This document shows positions 1-19,986 of a stretch of 64,000 bases of DNA, piece after piece (position 1 is the stretch's first letter; each line of letters starts with the position of its first letter). Below the pieces are notes generated by a model. It searched no databases, had not been told where the DNA came from, and worked only from the letters and a program-made list of their open reading frames with translations. The position numbers and the translations under genes are program-made. The DNA is from Glandiceps talaboti (Eukaryota > Hemichordata > Enteropneusta > Spengelidae): contig NC_135567.1 in assembly GCF_964340395.1 (NCBI RefSeq), positions 18,318,806 through 18,382,805 on the forward strand, read 5' to 3'.

Positions 1-900
1 ATACAATGTGTTATAGAAATGGTAGAATTTTTATTTGTTGTTAGAACTTTCAGTTTTTGTTTTTGTTTTGGAATTAGAACAAGAATATATACACGAAATT
101 AAGAAATAAGAGTGTCGTCTGCTAAAATAACATTCTGCCGGGATCTATTAAAATTTGTAAATTTTAACAAATGTTGTCTTGAAAATTTAAGAAAATAGGA
201 GAGATTGTATCTGAAAACTGATTTTGCTTTTAATATTTTGAGTGTCCTGATACTTTCTGGAATATCACTTTTTTTTTTAAAAAAATCATCGACAATAATC
301 TTAATAATGACTTAATTTGTGTTAAGAATTTTATGTTCCTTGTTCGAGCATCAAAATATTCAGTAAACTGAACCAGTTCTCAGATTCAATACATCAAATA
401 CACTAACACTCACAACAGGAAAAAGCTCACCAAAATATGAACCAAGAACTCATGGAAATAATCTACATTTTTTTATTGGTTATAACAAATTAAAATATAC
501 ATTGATTCAAATCTGAAAAGTAAGAGTTACATATATTTCAAAAACGAGTACGACAGTAACAGCATATCGAGGCTAGCTCAAAGTAGCCGAAGAAAGCGAT
601 ATGTTCTGCTCGGTCGAATTCGGCCTGCACTGGAAATCCCTAACCCTATTTTATCGTTGTATGACCTACACACAGCTGGGAGGCATCACATTTACATTTT
701 TTTTAGTTTCGCTTTGAAGTCGACCACAGCGTCCTCCTTTTTATCCGTCAGAAATTAAGATTGAAATATGGATGAACATGACAATGCCATTGGGAAGTAT
801 GAGTTGAAATGTAATACAGTGGTGCCCGAGAACAACCTGGCATACACGCCATTTTGATAAACTGTACAGCATAGCGGATTATTGTATCCAATGTTGCATA
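1..900. other. Non-coding DNA downstream of mir-10
   Basis: I see no gene here. The stretch holds one GTCGTCTGC motif at 114-122, one copy of the 12-mer ATCCCTAACCCT at 636-647, and a YY1/Pho-like GCCATTTT at 848-855. The open frame running across 755-955 on the minus strand overlaps the mir-10 hairpin and is not a credible protein. Confidence 0.6.
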
Positions 901-989
901 TCTCCCGCCAACTTATCACCCCCAGAAACGAATTCGTGTCTTCACTTGATATCACAAATTCGGATCTACAGGGTATAAGTGAACGGAGA
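901..989 (-). ncRNA. mir-10: mir-10 microRNA precursor hairpin
   Basis: The plus strand at 954-975 is the exact reverse complement of the 22-nt bilaterian miR-10-5p (ACCCTGTAGATCCG core, seed ACCCTGT), so the gene is on the minus strand. Reading that strand, the arm begins at 975 after ...TCTCCGTTCACTTA. It is followed by a loop of about 14 nt (GATATCAAGTGAAG) and a 3' arm around ACACGAATTCGTTTCTGGGG. Below the mature duplex, ACTTAT pairs with ATAAGT and TCTCCG pairs with CGGGAGA, giving an 89-nt precursor at about 901-989. The mature product guides Argonaute to mRNAs, often Hox transcripts. It lies about 30 kb downstream of Hox5 on the same strand, the conserved place between Hox4 and Hox5. 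Mature ends are inferred from the family; the 3p arm boundary is approximate. Confidence 0.97.
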
Positions 990-3900
990 AGCTGTAGATA
1001 TTCTTAAATCCGCCAAAATCCAACCAGTCAGCCTGTTTGAAATATGTTTCCTCTTCCGACCTTTAGGCCCCGCGAGACAAAAGACTAACACAAAATTCTA
1101 CGCATCTAATTTTAGCTCATAGGTTTTGAAGTGTCGTCCTAAATTTCGTCTGAGAGTTTGTTTCGCTGTATACTGTCAAACACAGTTGAATTTAGGAGCG
1201 ACGGGACATACCTAATTACAACCATATTACTCACAGACCTGGCGGAGTATGTATTCCCACTGAATTTCGGCCGTCAGATGCATCGAAATATGCAGCCGGT
1301 TTTTGCTAACGCTGGTATAGGAGATTCCCATTTGTACGTGTAGTTTGCCTCGGTAAATATTTGTACATTGGCGAACTAATAATTCATCGCGGAGTTCGAA
1401 ATTAACTCTCGGTTCTGTTAACCACCGTAATCGCCCTCGGTCAAACAGGAAGCGAGGTGAGAAAGCGGGAATATAGTATTCTAAATATTCACTGTCAGAT
1501 TCAACTATTTAATAATAACTTTCCCTCAAAAAAAAAATAATCACATGGTTACCGTTTCCTATTTGCGTATACCTTCGCGAGTGTGTCCTTGTATAGAATT
1601 TTGGAATTTAAGACCGTTTATTTCTTAGGGCAGTCCTATTTCTTGTTTGCAGACTACAACAAGATTTCCCGCCTTCTAGTTAGAGCCGATTTCCAGACCG
1701 CCATCTTGTTTTTGACTTTCCGAAAGCTATTAATCCAATTCTTTCTATCTTTCAGATTCAAAACTGAACGTAATCTTACTGGAAATACAAAATCGGCAGA
1801 AATTTAAGATTGTCGGATGGTCAAAACGTAAAACTCGCCAAAATGGACTTGGAAGAAACTGACCGCGAATTTTATCTCTCAACATATTCACTAAATGACC
1901 TCGACCTCAAAGAGGTACACATAGATGAAGATTACGAACAATGCAGTAGGACCGAATTTTCTGTGATTTTTTGCTTGAAGAAAAATGTTTTCGTTTCAAT
2001 TTAGTAGTTTTCAATTAAAACGTACTGAAAATATGCAAATATTTCGCTTATTCGAGTATTAGTTTCTGTGTGATATCAAAAATCAACTACGTGTACTTGA
2101 AAAAATGGTGGTCAAGATTTAGATACAATTTTACCTCTGTAGAATAAGAGAAAACGAATTTGAACGAATTTTGACTGGAAATAAAGAATTTCTTATTATT
2201 GTGCGACGACACACAAAGTAGTGAACTAATTTGGTTTGGTTACACTTTGAAACGGTCAAACTCTTGCTCTGTACGTCATACACGCATTTTCTCTGACCTA
2301 AAAATATCGAACGAAGAACGCTGTCTTATTTCCCCCATCTCTCAGACTACCACATATCCATACGGTGATTATTCGAAATCCCTAACCCTGAATTGGTAAT
2401 AACGTTTTAAGATATACAGAAATGATCTCTAAAAGTATAAAAATGCTGAGATCTGTCCCTGGAATTTATCCCAAAATGGTACAAATTGTAAAAAAAAAAT
2501 GATTCACGTCGAGGCATGAAATAATACAGGGTGCGGCTCTTTTTTCATGCCTGAAACGGCGCCCTCTGATTCCAACGAATTCTGGAGTCTTGGAAGAAGT
2601 TGACACTCAATGAGTAATTTGAAATTATTCAAACAATATGCTGTTTTCTTATACCTAACTTCTTGAGGGGTACTTCGCGCCTGGTTGCTTCTACAATGAC
2701 GGCAAATTTATGAACGAAATGACAGCGGTGAAACTACAACAATGAATTTTACCATGTGGCAGACAGTTCAATTCTGACACTTCAATCTGCTGATCAGTCC
2801 TCCTTTCTCCTTAAGCAATAATATAGCACATGTTGAAAAACAACATTTTTCGTCGTCTGCATATTTTCTTCTACAACCAGCGCACATATCCAATCCGTGA
2901 AGACGTCCCAGACATCGGCGTTGATTCGAAAACTTCCACCTTGCAGTCCGAGAGAGCACACCTGTACTGGCCACTCCACGGACTCAACTGCATACCAATC
3001 CTCAAACGCGAGCATAAATAACTCGACAACGCGACCTTTGTGCCTAAAAACATGCCCCTTTTTGGTTTATAAATTACCCCACAGTTTAGTGCAAACCCTA
3101 AAAATGATTGCTATAGTTATAAATTGTAGTAGTATCGACCTAAGTACACAATCAGCATAGCGGATAAAGGGTAAGCCATAGCCCGGTATTAGCAATGTAC
3201 TGCTACTATAATATAATATATGGTACGCCAACTCGCCCTATAAATATTTCTAACAAAGGCAGCAATGAATAAAAATCGACCTAAAATGTCTTATCGGGAA
3301 ATCCAGACGTGATAATATGTGTCTGTGATAAAAATGCTACTTGGAACTAGAATTCTGTTGACTTAGTATATATATTTTACGTTATATCAAACATGTAGTC
3401 TTTCAAGGTAGAATTTTATAGCACAAATCCAGAGTTGGATTTATGTTAACTTTTGGTTATCATATCTTGTTTGGTTATGGATGTGTAGAAGTTAATGTGT
3501 AAATTAACAATTAACCTCCAGTATTAATTAATTTAGGTGTAAGTTCCAAACACGCTAATAGCTATTTTAGTCAAAAATTAGTCAGTAGCTGGAGACTGGT
3601 ACAGCCAGTCATGGGGTGAAATGAACATGTACATATATCGGTTACTTAGCAACAGGGCATTTGAACTAGTCTTCTTATCGTGTATGGCTAATCGATAGCT
3701 TGTGCTATTCCACTCAACTCTCGAATGACCTCAAACATACACACATCACATAAAACCACAATTCCTGACAATTTTATGACTGACTGTTTGAGAAGGGTTA
3801 AAATGTAAGGAACGGGTACCAATAAAATGTTGATGTTTTTAGAACGTGTCTGGACACCTTGGAAACCGATATTTAGGGGGGGGGGTTAAAAAACGGAGGG

Positions 3901-6753
3901 AAAAACTGGTGACCTCTCCTCACCAATTGATATCATGAACCCTAACTGTAAGTATGTTCGAAGGGCATAGGCGATGTTATGTGGTTAGCGGTTTACAAAA
4001 TATCATATGTTAAAAGTTAAAGACCCTATTATGGCCAAAAATAACCTATATCATATACCGAAGGGATGTCTCTATACTTGAACAATCTTTGTACCACTGA
4101 GGCACCAAAATTTCCTTATCAATCCCCTTCCTTAGTGCAACAACCTGTGTACAAATCTGATAATAACCTTTTTGACGAAAAAGGGGCATCCCACCGATAA
4201 ATCAGAAATTTTTACATTTCTGTAATCACATGACTTATTCAGTCGCCAACTTGTTACCTCGCTTTTTGTTATTTCGTTAATCTAATCTCGATGAAGGTCG
4301 GGTTAAATTTTGTCCAGTTCTTGTTTGCCTTCCTAGGTACATTCAAATAAATAACAAATTTGACAGAGACTTCTCCTATGATAAAAATCTCTGAGCATTC
4401 ATTTAAAGTCATTTTGTCAGTCGTGGCGGTTTGGAATCGGATTAGCCAAGCACGTTCTGGAAGTTTTGGTGGCAACGGACACTAAAACGGTGAGTTTTTA
4501 TACTTAGAACCAACTTCCTGTGTTTCCATATAAGCAACAAGTTTCCCGCCGCCATTTCTGTGTCGTCAAAGTGCACGTACGTCAAATTCTAAAGCTTTCT
4601 TTTTATTCTGGTCACTCGTTTCAGACTCGGCTGCTAAAATGTAGTTCGACACGGGAGGGCAGTCGCGTCATCCTCGGGAATATCTCTAATTGTGAGAATG
4701 ATAATTCCCGCCAAATCCAAAATGACGCGTTTTTTTTTTTTAATCTTTACTTTTAAGCGAAATTCTGTGTGCGTTTTGGACCCAGATCATACGATACTTG
4801 TGTAAGTGCTTATGCTGTAAATATCTTTGCCAACTTAGAACGATTTAAGAGCCCCCGATAATCATAAAATTTGAAATTTATAACAAGTTTCGTGAACTAG
4901 AAATTCTCCGAAATGTCGAATTTACGTTGTCAGTTGCAAAATCATGCTTGTATCGCTCAAGGACAGAAAATCTGGAAGCTCGTAAACAACAGCCTTGAAC
5001 GGTTGCAGTGGCCATTTTATCAGATACGAGAAACAGTCCACTAACGGGTCATCTGTTGACATCCACAAACGACCATTTCTTTCATAGCGTACTGTTTCCC
5101 GCCTATGATTATTATCAAAAGTTAACCTTGAAAATATCCTTCGAATATATTATTAGATTATGTTACTCTAAATATATGATTTAGAACAACAACAACAACA
5201 TACCAAACTGTCTATCAAATTCAGTAGATTTAATTAAAACAACATTGGTTACATAGCAACAATACCATACATGTTTACGTCATTCGATTAGCTGACCAGG
5301 AATTGTAATATCTCTCGATACAAAATCAATGAAAATGATAAAAATTCCCCTTTAGAAAATAACACACTTCCCCGTCAACAATAGCAACAATTTTGTACTG
5401 TATTTGAGTTTTTTCATTTATATTGTGACAAATAATAATGCTTTGTTTACTGTTACACTACCATGACCTATGTGAAGAGAATTTAGAAAGAATACCCAGT
5501 AAAATCTGAGTTTTTATATTTGTAAATAGAGTCAAACTGGATAAAGAAAGGTCAGATAAATACACAACTAGTAGAATGACTTGTAGGTTCTTGTATTTTT
5601 TTCAAAAATCAAAATTATGGATTTTATCTATATTTATAAATGAACGTTTATATAAATCAGAGTTATGTTACAGCAATTCTGTTCATTTCAAACCAAAATC
5701 AAATATACATTTTTTTTAAATACGGTAAAATGCAACTGAAGAAGCGCTTCTTTTGGTAGTATAGTTGAACTTCAGTTTTTTTTTGGAATTTTGATTATAT
5801 TGATATAATTAATATTGTAAGCTGATAATAACCAAATTAAATATACTTCTATCAAAATACTTTTTTATAAGAAAGTATTGATTTATTTTGGTGTAAAACA
5901 TTTGATGTATTTTGGGTAGGCGAGCTACATTGTATGCACACAGAAACAACAGTAATTAAACTTATTTTGGATTCAGAAATGTGATGATACTGTCGGTCGG
6001 AGAACTGATATCGGTAATTCACGAGTAAGGTCGCTGTGCAAATTACTGGACAAAGGGCATTGACTGATATCACACATACCCTTGGTATAAATGACCTGTG
6101 GAAACTCACACTGCACTCTGTCGATGGCGACCGAAATATTACAGGCACTTGTGAACTGTGTAACGATTTAAAAACAACTTATTAATTAACTGATAATATA
6201 AACAACGCAATTAAAACAATCAGACATTCATCACCTTTCTGACGAGTGACATGTCGGTCAGTCGGCTGCTAACCGCGACCTTAGTGGGCGGCCATTTTTG
6301 TCTAAAAATCATCATCTGCCAAATTAAACACATTAAGTACAAACTACGGCATAAAGTATGTGAACACTGTCAGTGCCGTAAACAGGTGACACTGTCGCAA
6401 AGGTAAGCTTCCATTTTTACGAATGATGATTTAGCATCTTGCAGGAAATAACCGGATATGACGTTTAACTCTTAAACATGTGTGTTTTGGACAATTTGAC
6501 AAAATGATGAGTGATTTCCATGACTTGTTCATCGATACTTTGAGTTATAACGAACATTTGAACATCAAAAACATGTAGAAATTTACATAAAATGGATAAT
6601 TATTGTACAAATATAATAAAATAAATAACAAAATATAAAAGCGTTAGTTGCCACTGTATGTTAATCAAAGCTGGGTTTTTGGTAACTCTACGTAGACAAA
6701 CTGATGTCATATCATTTCAAGATAATCAGAGTTCACTTCGTGTGACTTGAGTA
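990..6753. other. Intergenic DNA with scattered CpG motifs
   Basis: No gene is recognised. Directly visible are TTCCCGCC at 1666-1673, 4543-4550, 4705-4712 and 5096-5103; GTCGTCTGC at 2852-2860; a second ATCCCTAACCCT at 2378-2389; and YY1-like GCCATCTT or GCCATTTT at 1700, 5011 and 6291. A less AT-rich patch at about 2770-3050 is open in several frames on both strands at once. That reflects local base composition rather than coding. Confidence 0.5.
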
Positions 6754-6886
<133 letters not shown>

Positions 6887-6909
6887 ATCAGGACTCAGAG
6901 GAGGGGGCA

Positions 6910-6947
6910 CAGACGACAATTTGTTCTCTCCTAAAAAATGGCGGGAA
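6910..6947. promoter_or_regulatory. Paired CAGACGAC / GGCGGGAA module
   Basis: CAGACGAC at 6910-6917 is followed 22 bp later by GGCGGGAA at 6940-6947. The second motif is fused to an upstream AAAATGGC (YY1/Pho-like). The same pair, same relative orientation and nearly the same gap recurs on the opposite strand at 7984-8019. A protein-binding role is inferred from recurrence, not shown. Confidence 0.4.
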
Positions 6948-9900
6948 TCAATCGTACGTGTCTATTAATTTGACAGTACAATGACAAGTGGGGGCTGACA
7001 GGGCAGTCGACTGATTTTGATCAATTACCAGTGGCAGGATGAAAAATGAGCCGCTGTAAGAAACGCGCACACTAGAAGCAACTTGTAAGTGTAACAAGGC
7101 TAAAGAAGACGAACTAATGACAGTTCGAGGAGTGATAGGGTCAAAATGTCAGACACTTTCCCTGGCATGTGGACGTATTCTTATGTCCATAACATGTAGG
7201 CAACAGAGAGCACATGTCAGAAACGTCAGCTCCATTTTCAATCATTCTGTTTACAAGATGAGTGAATACATACTCTACAAATCTCGGTCTACAAAGAGAC
7301 TTCAGGACACTTAACGATATTTTCTGCTGTAACGTTGTCAACAATTGTTCTGGTCTTTCTTTATAGCTAACCAAGCACGACTATTACGCACAAAAAACAA
7401 ACTTCATTTACATTGCATGTTTTGTTAACGTCTAAGGATGCAAGTGGATGCAGACGACATATCAGTGAAAGTGAAGACCCCCTAGAATCAACATTAATAA
7501 TTGATCGAAATTGCACTATTTTGATTCCTGTCAGGCATATTTTAAATTGGATTATTTTCAAAATATTTTGCAACGCCTTTGAACTGTTTCAAATTAATAC
7601 ATGAAGAGAATTCAATTCTTATATAATTACAAAAAAAATATTTTGACAATATTTTCGATATTTAAAACTACGGTGTCAGATATATTTTAAAATTCAATTT
7701 ATAATGTCATTTTTTAGAAATGCAAAATTGTGTAAATCTTGTGGGGTTTTGATGGCAAGCTAAGGTGTACCTGGTTTACATTAAACATATTTTAAATAAA
7801 CAAGATGGCATTTGTAAAACATAAATGCCATAAAATTTCACTTATTGATTCATCAGACAACAAAAAACACACATATTGATGTATTGTGTACATTTAACGT
7901 AGAAAACGTTTTTTTATGTAAAACATATGCTGTGATTCTTTCACTGTTTAAATGGCCATATTTACGAAAATAAGGTACATTTTTTCCCGCCAGTATTATC
8001 AATCACAAATTGTCGTCTGACGACCTTTTGCTCAATTCAAGTATAGATTTTAAACTGAAGTAATAGTCATTTTCTTAAAAGATAGATTGATGGTGAAAAA
8101 TTGAAGATTAAATGAGATATTTTTAGATTTTTGCGATTATGTCAGTGATATGTGCTTGTGTCAGAAGCGCTCTAGATATTTTTGCAACGCGTATAAGATT
8201 TCGACGTTTTTCTGTCAATTTTCGGCGAATTTCGATGCAATTTTGGACAGTAATGTTAACAAACTGTTTAAGAAACAAACTGACACCAAAATTGCGTTGT
8301 AAGAATGAGAAAATTTAGGACAGTTTGAGAAGAATTAACTGAGCTCCATGGAGAGAAAAGATCACTCGGTTGGCAGCGTAGTGACACTGATTAATGGCTG
8401 AGAGTTCAACATGAGGCCGGAGTGTCAGACGCCCTCTTCATCATGATGTTGTCACTTATTCACGCCAGCAGATGGTAAAGATAAGCGCCATGAACTGCCC
8501 CTTAGTCTTCTAAAGTTCTATCCCACTACAAGTGAATTGCAGTGATGTCAAGTTAGCCATGATAATAAGACTTATTAATTTGGTAAAGTTGCAATCGCAT
8601 GCCGCCGACAGATACGTCTCGTTGAAAAGGGTGCAATATCGGAACACACCTGAGACTCTGAGAAATAGGCCGGAGGGAAAGGGGTTGGGGTATGTTGTCA
8701 GCGGTGTCGGTCCCATTGGTGTAACAAAATTCTGGTATGCAAAAAATACTCATCATGAAATGTCGGTTTACTGTAACTTTTGACGAATTATGTTTGTAGT
8801 TTGGCCACCAACCGTTTGAATCAAAACACGAAGAGTCAAAAAAGTGTGTGAACGGGACAAACATTTGGCAATTTTGAGAAATTTCTGACATTTCGAAAAC
8901 TCAAAAGTTGACACCCAGACAAGCTAATGACAAATGTATGATGCAAAATAATGAGGTCGAGATGTCAGCTACGTTTTCCATTAGACGTCACTCAAAATAT
9001 GTCTTCTCAGCAAACATGCCCTATTACCCTAAGGCCTATACACGTCAACGAGTAAAACAAATGTCTTATCGTCAACTGAGCTTACTATTGATGACAGTTC
9101 AACAGTTGTTGTTACTGAGTTGACCACCAAAGTGGTTAGAGTTAAAGTGTCACCTCATTCGTTAGTGTGTGTATACATGGATGTAGACTCTCAAAATAGG
9201 TCTCCGGCAAATTTGTGTGCCAAAGTTCATATAACTATACTCGACTCACCCCCCCCCCCCCACCACCACCTTACCCCTACAAGTGATACAGATTAGAAGT
9301 ATGGAAATGTGTTTATTGAAGGGGAGGGGATGGGGTGCTTAATTGTGTCGCCTTGCAAATCACTTTAAAACTAGCGAAACAATAATGACCATTACAATAA
9401 AATCGAATATGTGTGCTTTTGCCATAGAGAAGTTATTCATTGAGAATATTGGGCCAAAACCATTCTGGTTGGTGGTATCTAATACTGAAACGGTTCAAAA
9501 TGGGGGGGGGGGCGATTACAGAGTCTATGAACAACAAGATCAATATATCACGTCAGTTCCACCACTCCAATGTAGCAAGCATGATGATTTTGAAAAATGT
9601 TTCTCCGGTCGAGGTCAAAGGTCAAACCTAGGGGTTCTGAACTTTTTAGGACCATATCGTTCGATCATTATTCTGTCAACCTGTCATGGCTTGAGAAAGC
9701 AGAAATATCAGTGAATGGAAAGGGAAAGAACGTACGATTAGACCATTTGTCATTGATTTTTAACAAAATAAACATCACAAGCTTGGTAAACGAATAAACA
9801 CAACAAACTAACAACGACTAGGGTGACCTCTTTACACGAACATGCTGTTTCGAAATCAGGCCATCAACTCTACCAATCGTTAACAGTGACTATAAAAACA

Positions 9901-9999
9901 AGGCTAAACGTCAAAATGTCATCACAAAAAATGTCACAAATGTTTTAGATTTTTGAAATCGATCTTTGAAGGGTAATTTTCGACATATTCAGAAATTTG
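6948..9999. other. Intergenic DNA, motif bearing
   Basis: No gene is recognised. CAGACGAC lies at 7451-7458. Homopolymer C occurs near 9250 and homopolymer G near 9505. Short open frames on both strands around 8500-8900 and 9340-9800 show no family features. Confidence 0.5.
7984..8019. promoter_or_regulatory. Paired TTCCCGCC / GTCGTCTG module
   Basis: TTCCCGCC at 7984-7991 is followed after 20 bp by GTCGTCTG at 8012-8019. Read on the minus strand this is CAGACGAC, a gap, then GGCGGGAA, matching the module at 6910-6947. TTCCCGCC is a consensus E2F-type site. A regulatory role is inference. Confidence 0.4.
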
Positions 10000-10001
10000 A
10001 A

Positions 10002-10235
10002 GCGCGAAAATTCTGGTACGGTTGATTGTACGCAGACGACAAAACTCAGCATTTACAACATAACACGCCGACATTTGTAATGCACAAATTCTCTTACAGT
10101 TGAGAAAAGTGTACGCAGACGACAAAATTCAGCACTTAAAAAGCACACATTGCAACATATTTTGATATTTTTAAGCGCGAAAATTCTCTGACAATTGAGA
10201 AAATTTACGCAGGCGACAAAATTCGGCACTTCAGA
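10002..10235. repeat. Three-unit diverged tandem array with CAGACGAC
   Basis: Three related units begin near 10002, 10081 and 10175. Each runs: GCGCGAAAATTCT (GCACAAATTCT in unit 2), a weakly conserved GTTGA/TTGAG segment, then ACGCAGACGACAAAA and TCAGCA. The CAGACGAC cores are at 10033 and 10116, with a one-base variant (CAGGCGAC) at 10210, so the period is about 83-94 bp. The two conserved blocks stand out against more diverged flanks. Confidence 0.75.
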
Positions 10236-10671
10236 AACTATTAAGCTTGAATACCGTGTAACTACATATGAACATTATTGTGGTATTTGATTGATTGTCG
10301 CCAACCAAACAGCTGTTTATTTGTTTTTCGAATTTGCTCCTTTCAAATTGGTTGCATTATTGGAGTAATATTCTAAAATATAATTTGACAATACGTCCAT
10401 TTCTTTTGTTCAAATAACTCACTTTGTGGATTGAGCAACAAAAAACAACGTATAACAAGTTTGTTGACTATTTGGCTAAATAAAAAATAGAGTTTCCGAT
10501 AACTCGACCAACCCTAGTTTAAGCCGCCAATCCTAAACAATTTGGACATGTAGAAAAATAAAATTACGACAGTGTTTTCTATTTCCCTGTAAATTTTCAT
10601 GCCAAAGTCTGTTTTGTTACTTTTTAAATTCACATCCAGAGAGAAACAATGTCATTTCAGCGTATAACAGC
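10236..10671. other. Intergenic DNA, nothing recognised
   Basis: AT-rich DNA with short open frames only. I see no motif copies, RNA gene or element ends between the preceding array and the following foldback element. Confidence 0.5.
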
Positions 10672-11438
10672 ACAGTCTGTATACTGTGTTTGTCTACTTC
10701 TGAATCACATAATTCACTATACGAAAAGTCACACTTACCCTCCTTTACCCAACCTTTACCCTACTTGTCACCCACCCAACCACTGCATCATCTCTGTCAA
10801 GGGGTAGTACGAGACGCAGTACCACTGTTGACTGCCTACAACCCAGGGGAAAGATCACCGATGGTAAATTAAGTCAAAGGTGTCACTTCGTCTCATACTC
10901 ACCACATTTACACATCCTCTGCTAAAGATTTACCCCGGTGGAAAGACACAGTCAAATATGACTTTTCGTATAGTGAATTGTCTTCATTTACTTCTTTTAC
11001 ACTTCATCAACTCTTACAGAAGTATTGTGACCAACGAATATCTTGTCTCTGAAGCCATTTTATGGAAACAAAACATTTTTTGTCAATTTTGCCTAATTTG
11101 ACAATTTGTTCATTTTTTTCACATTCAAATCAGTCAATTTCTAGATTAAGTAACAGAAAGAACATAACACAAGTTCATTGGCTATTAATGAATTTACTTA
11201 TGTACATACACTTTGATTTTTTAGTAGAACTAGTGAAGTGACCAAAATAACTAACGGTTTATTTCTTGTAACATAACTTATAAAATTGGGTAGGTAGGTT
11301 TTTAAAAATTACTTTAACCCCGAGACAAGATACTCATTGGTCACAATACTTTGTCTTTCGTTACAACTTGATGATATGCAAATGAGGTAAATCTAGACAA
11401 GTATACATTGAAGTCGGTTAATACAATATACAGACTGT
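10672..11438. mobile_element. Nested foldback (MITE-like) element
   Basis: Three inverted pairs lie in one block. Outer arms of 15 nt at 10672-10686 and 11424-11438 have one mismatch. Arms of 31 nt at 11019-11049 and 11322-11352 have about three mismatches. A perfect 20-nt pair (AATTCACTATACGAAAAGTC) lies at 10711-10730 and 10960-10979. The inner 269-bp unit is related to the sequence at 21577-21778 in opposite orientation, so it is a dispersed family. There is no transposase and no clear target duplication. It may be one non-autonomous DNA transposon inserted into another. Confidence 0.65.
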
Positions 11439-18564
<7,126 letters not shown>

Positions 18565-18891
18565 GGCTGTCTCTGTACAGAGAGTGTATCAACTTGATAC
18601 TGTACTCTAACATCCCTAACCCTAAAGTCACTGTCTTCTTTATTTGATCTCTGCAGTTCATAAACAAGCTAGCTATGGTACACAGCATATACATTGGAAC
18701 TTGTGTTATTCAGGCTTGCTTTGTCGCTTGTTTTCCATTTAATGTCTCTCAACATGCCTGTCTGTGTCATCATCGATCCATGTTTCTTTTGCCTACACGT
18801 CTTTCTGTCTAACCAGCTCTCTTCCTCTTAGTGTGCCTCTGATTCCATTTGTTTGTCACTGTTTGACTTTGTCTAAAGATGTCTGTTTGTA

Positions 18892-19055
18892 TGTCTCTCT
18901 CTCTCCCCGTCTCTGTCCCTCTGTCTCTCTGTCTCTCTATCTATCTCTCTGTCTCTCTGTCTCTGTCTGTCTCTCTGTCTCTGTCTCCCTGTCTCTCTTT
19001 CTGTCTCTCTGTCACTCTATCTCTATCTCTCTCTGTCTCTCTGTCTCTCTCTCTC
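18892..19055. repeat. Imperfect TCTCTGTC simple repeat
   Basis: A degenerate CT-rich tract built of TCTC and TGTC tetramers, about 160 bp long. It probably decayed from a (TC)n/(TGTC)n microsatellite. Confidence 0.85.
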
Positions 19056-19774
19056 ACCTCCATTTTTGGTGCTTTGGAACGTTCAAAAATATCTCTTTAT
19101 GCATACTTTGATATGTACAAAGGTTAATTGTTACAATCTGACAGCAAAAATAATAAAATAAATGGTTGATGGACAAATATGATGAAAGTGAAGATATCTC
19201 TATCTTTCATCTGTTCTCATGAATTGCTTTGATAATATCAATCAAATAAGATAATGATATTTAATCTGAACTGAAATAGATTATTCTTTGGAAAGATTTT
19301 TCATTCCTTGTAAAAATGATTATCGGTTTTGTTTAGTTTTCTGTTGAAAATAAAGTTGTAATGTACTCAAATTAAAAAGAAACCTATACAGTTTTGTTAA
19401 ATAGCTTCCATGACACCTTGTTCAATATTAAACCGGTGGATAATGGCGACCAGTTATCTTTCATTTTGACCAAAACATGATGAGACTTTGATTGACAGAA
19501 GTCGATCACCTCCAAATGACGTCACCTCTTCTGAATTCGCTGTACGTATAAAATTAGTGAGAATGCACTGGTAGAATTTTGTCAACTGTGTAGATTTTTA
19601 ATCAAAATACTTTCTGTGTACACATCTCACCATTCCTTTTGAAGTTTGATTAAAATATATGTTTGAATTTAGCAGATAAATCACTTTTAAAAATCATATT
19701 AGAATTGTTTTCTATATGACGAGCAGCTTTTAGTGTTCTAGTTATTAAAGAATAAATTATTGAGTTCTACATAC

Positions 19775-19986
19775 ATATTTTATATACATATTATATTCTA
19801 CACATGCTATATTTCTACATACATATTATATATATTTTATTTTATACTTATATACTTATATATATATCATATATATATATATATTATATATATTTTATTT
19901 TGTATGTATATACATATATATACATATTATATTTCTACATATATATTTATTTTATTTTATATATACATACATATATACATATATTA
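19775..19986. repeat. Cryptic ATACATATTATAT-type repeat
   Basis: A stretch made almost only of TATATA, TACATA and TATTTTAT words in irregular order. The Tyr-Ile-rich open frames over it are composition artefacts. Confidence 0.8.

Noticed and set aside
2768-3160. Six overlapping open frames on both strands
   Set aside because: Simultaneous opening in many frames reflects locally lower A+T; no domain, splice-linked exon or codon pattern was seen.
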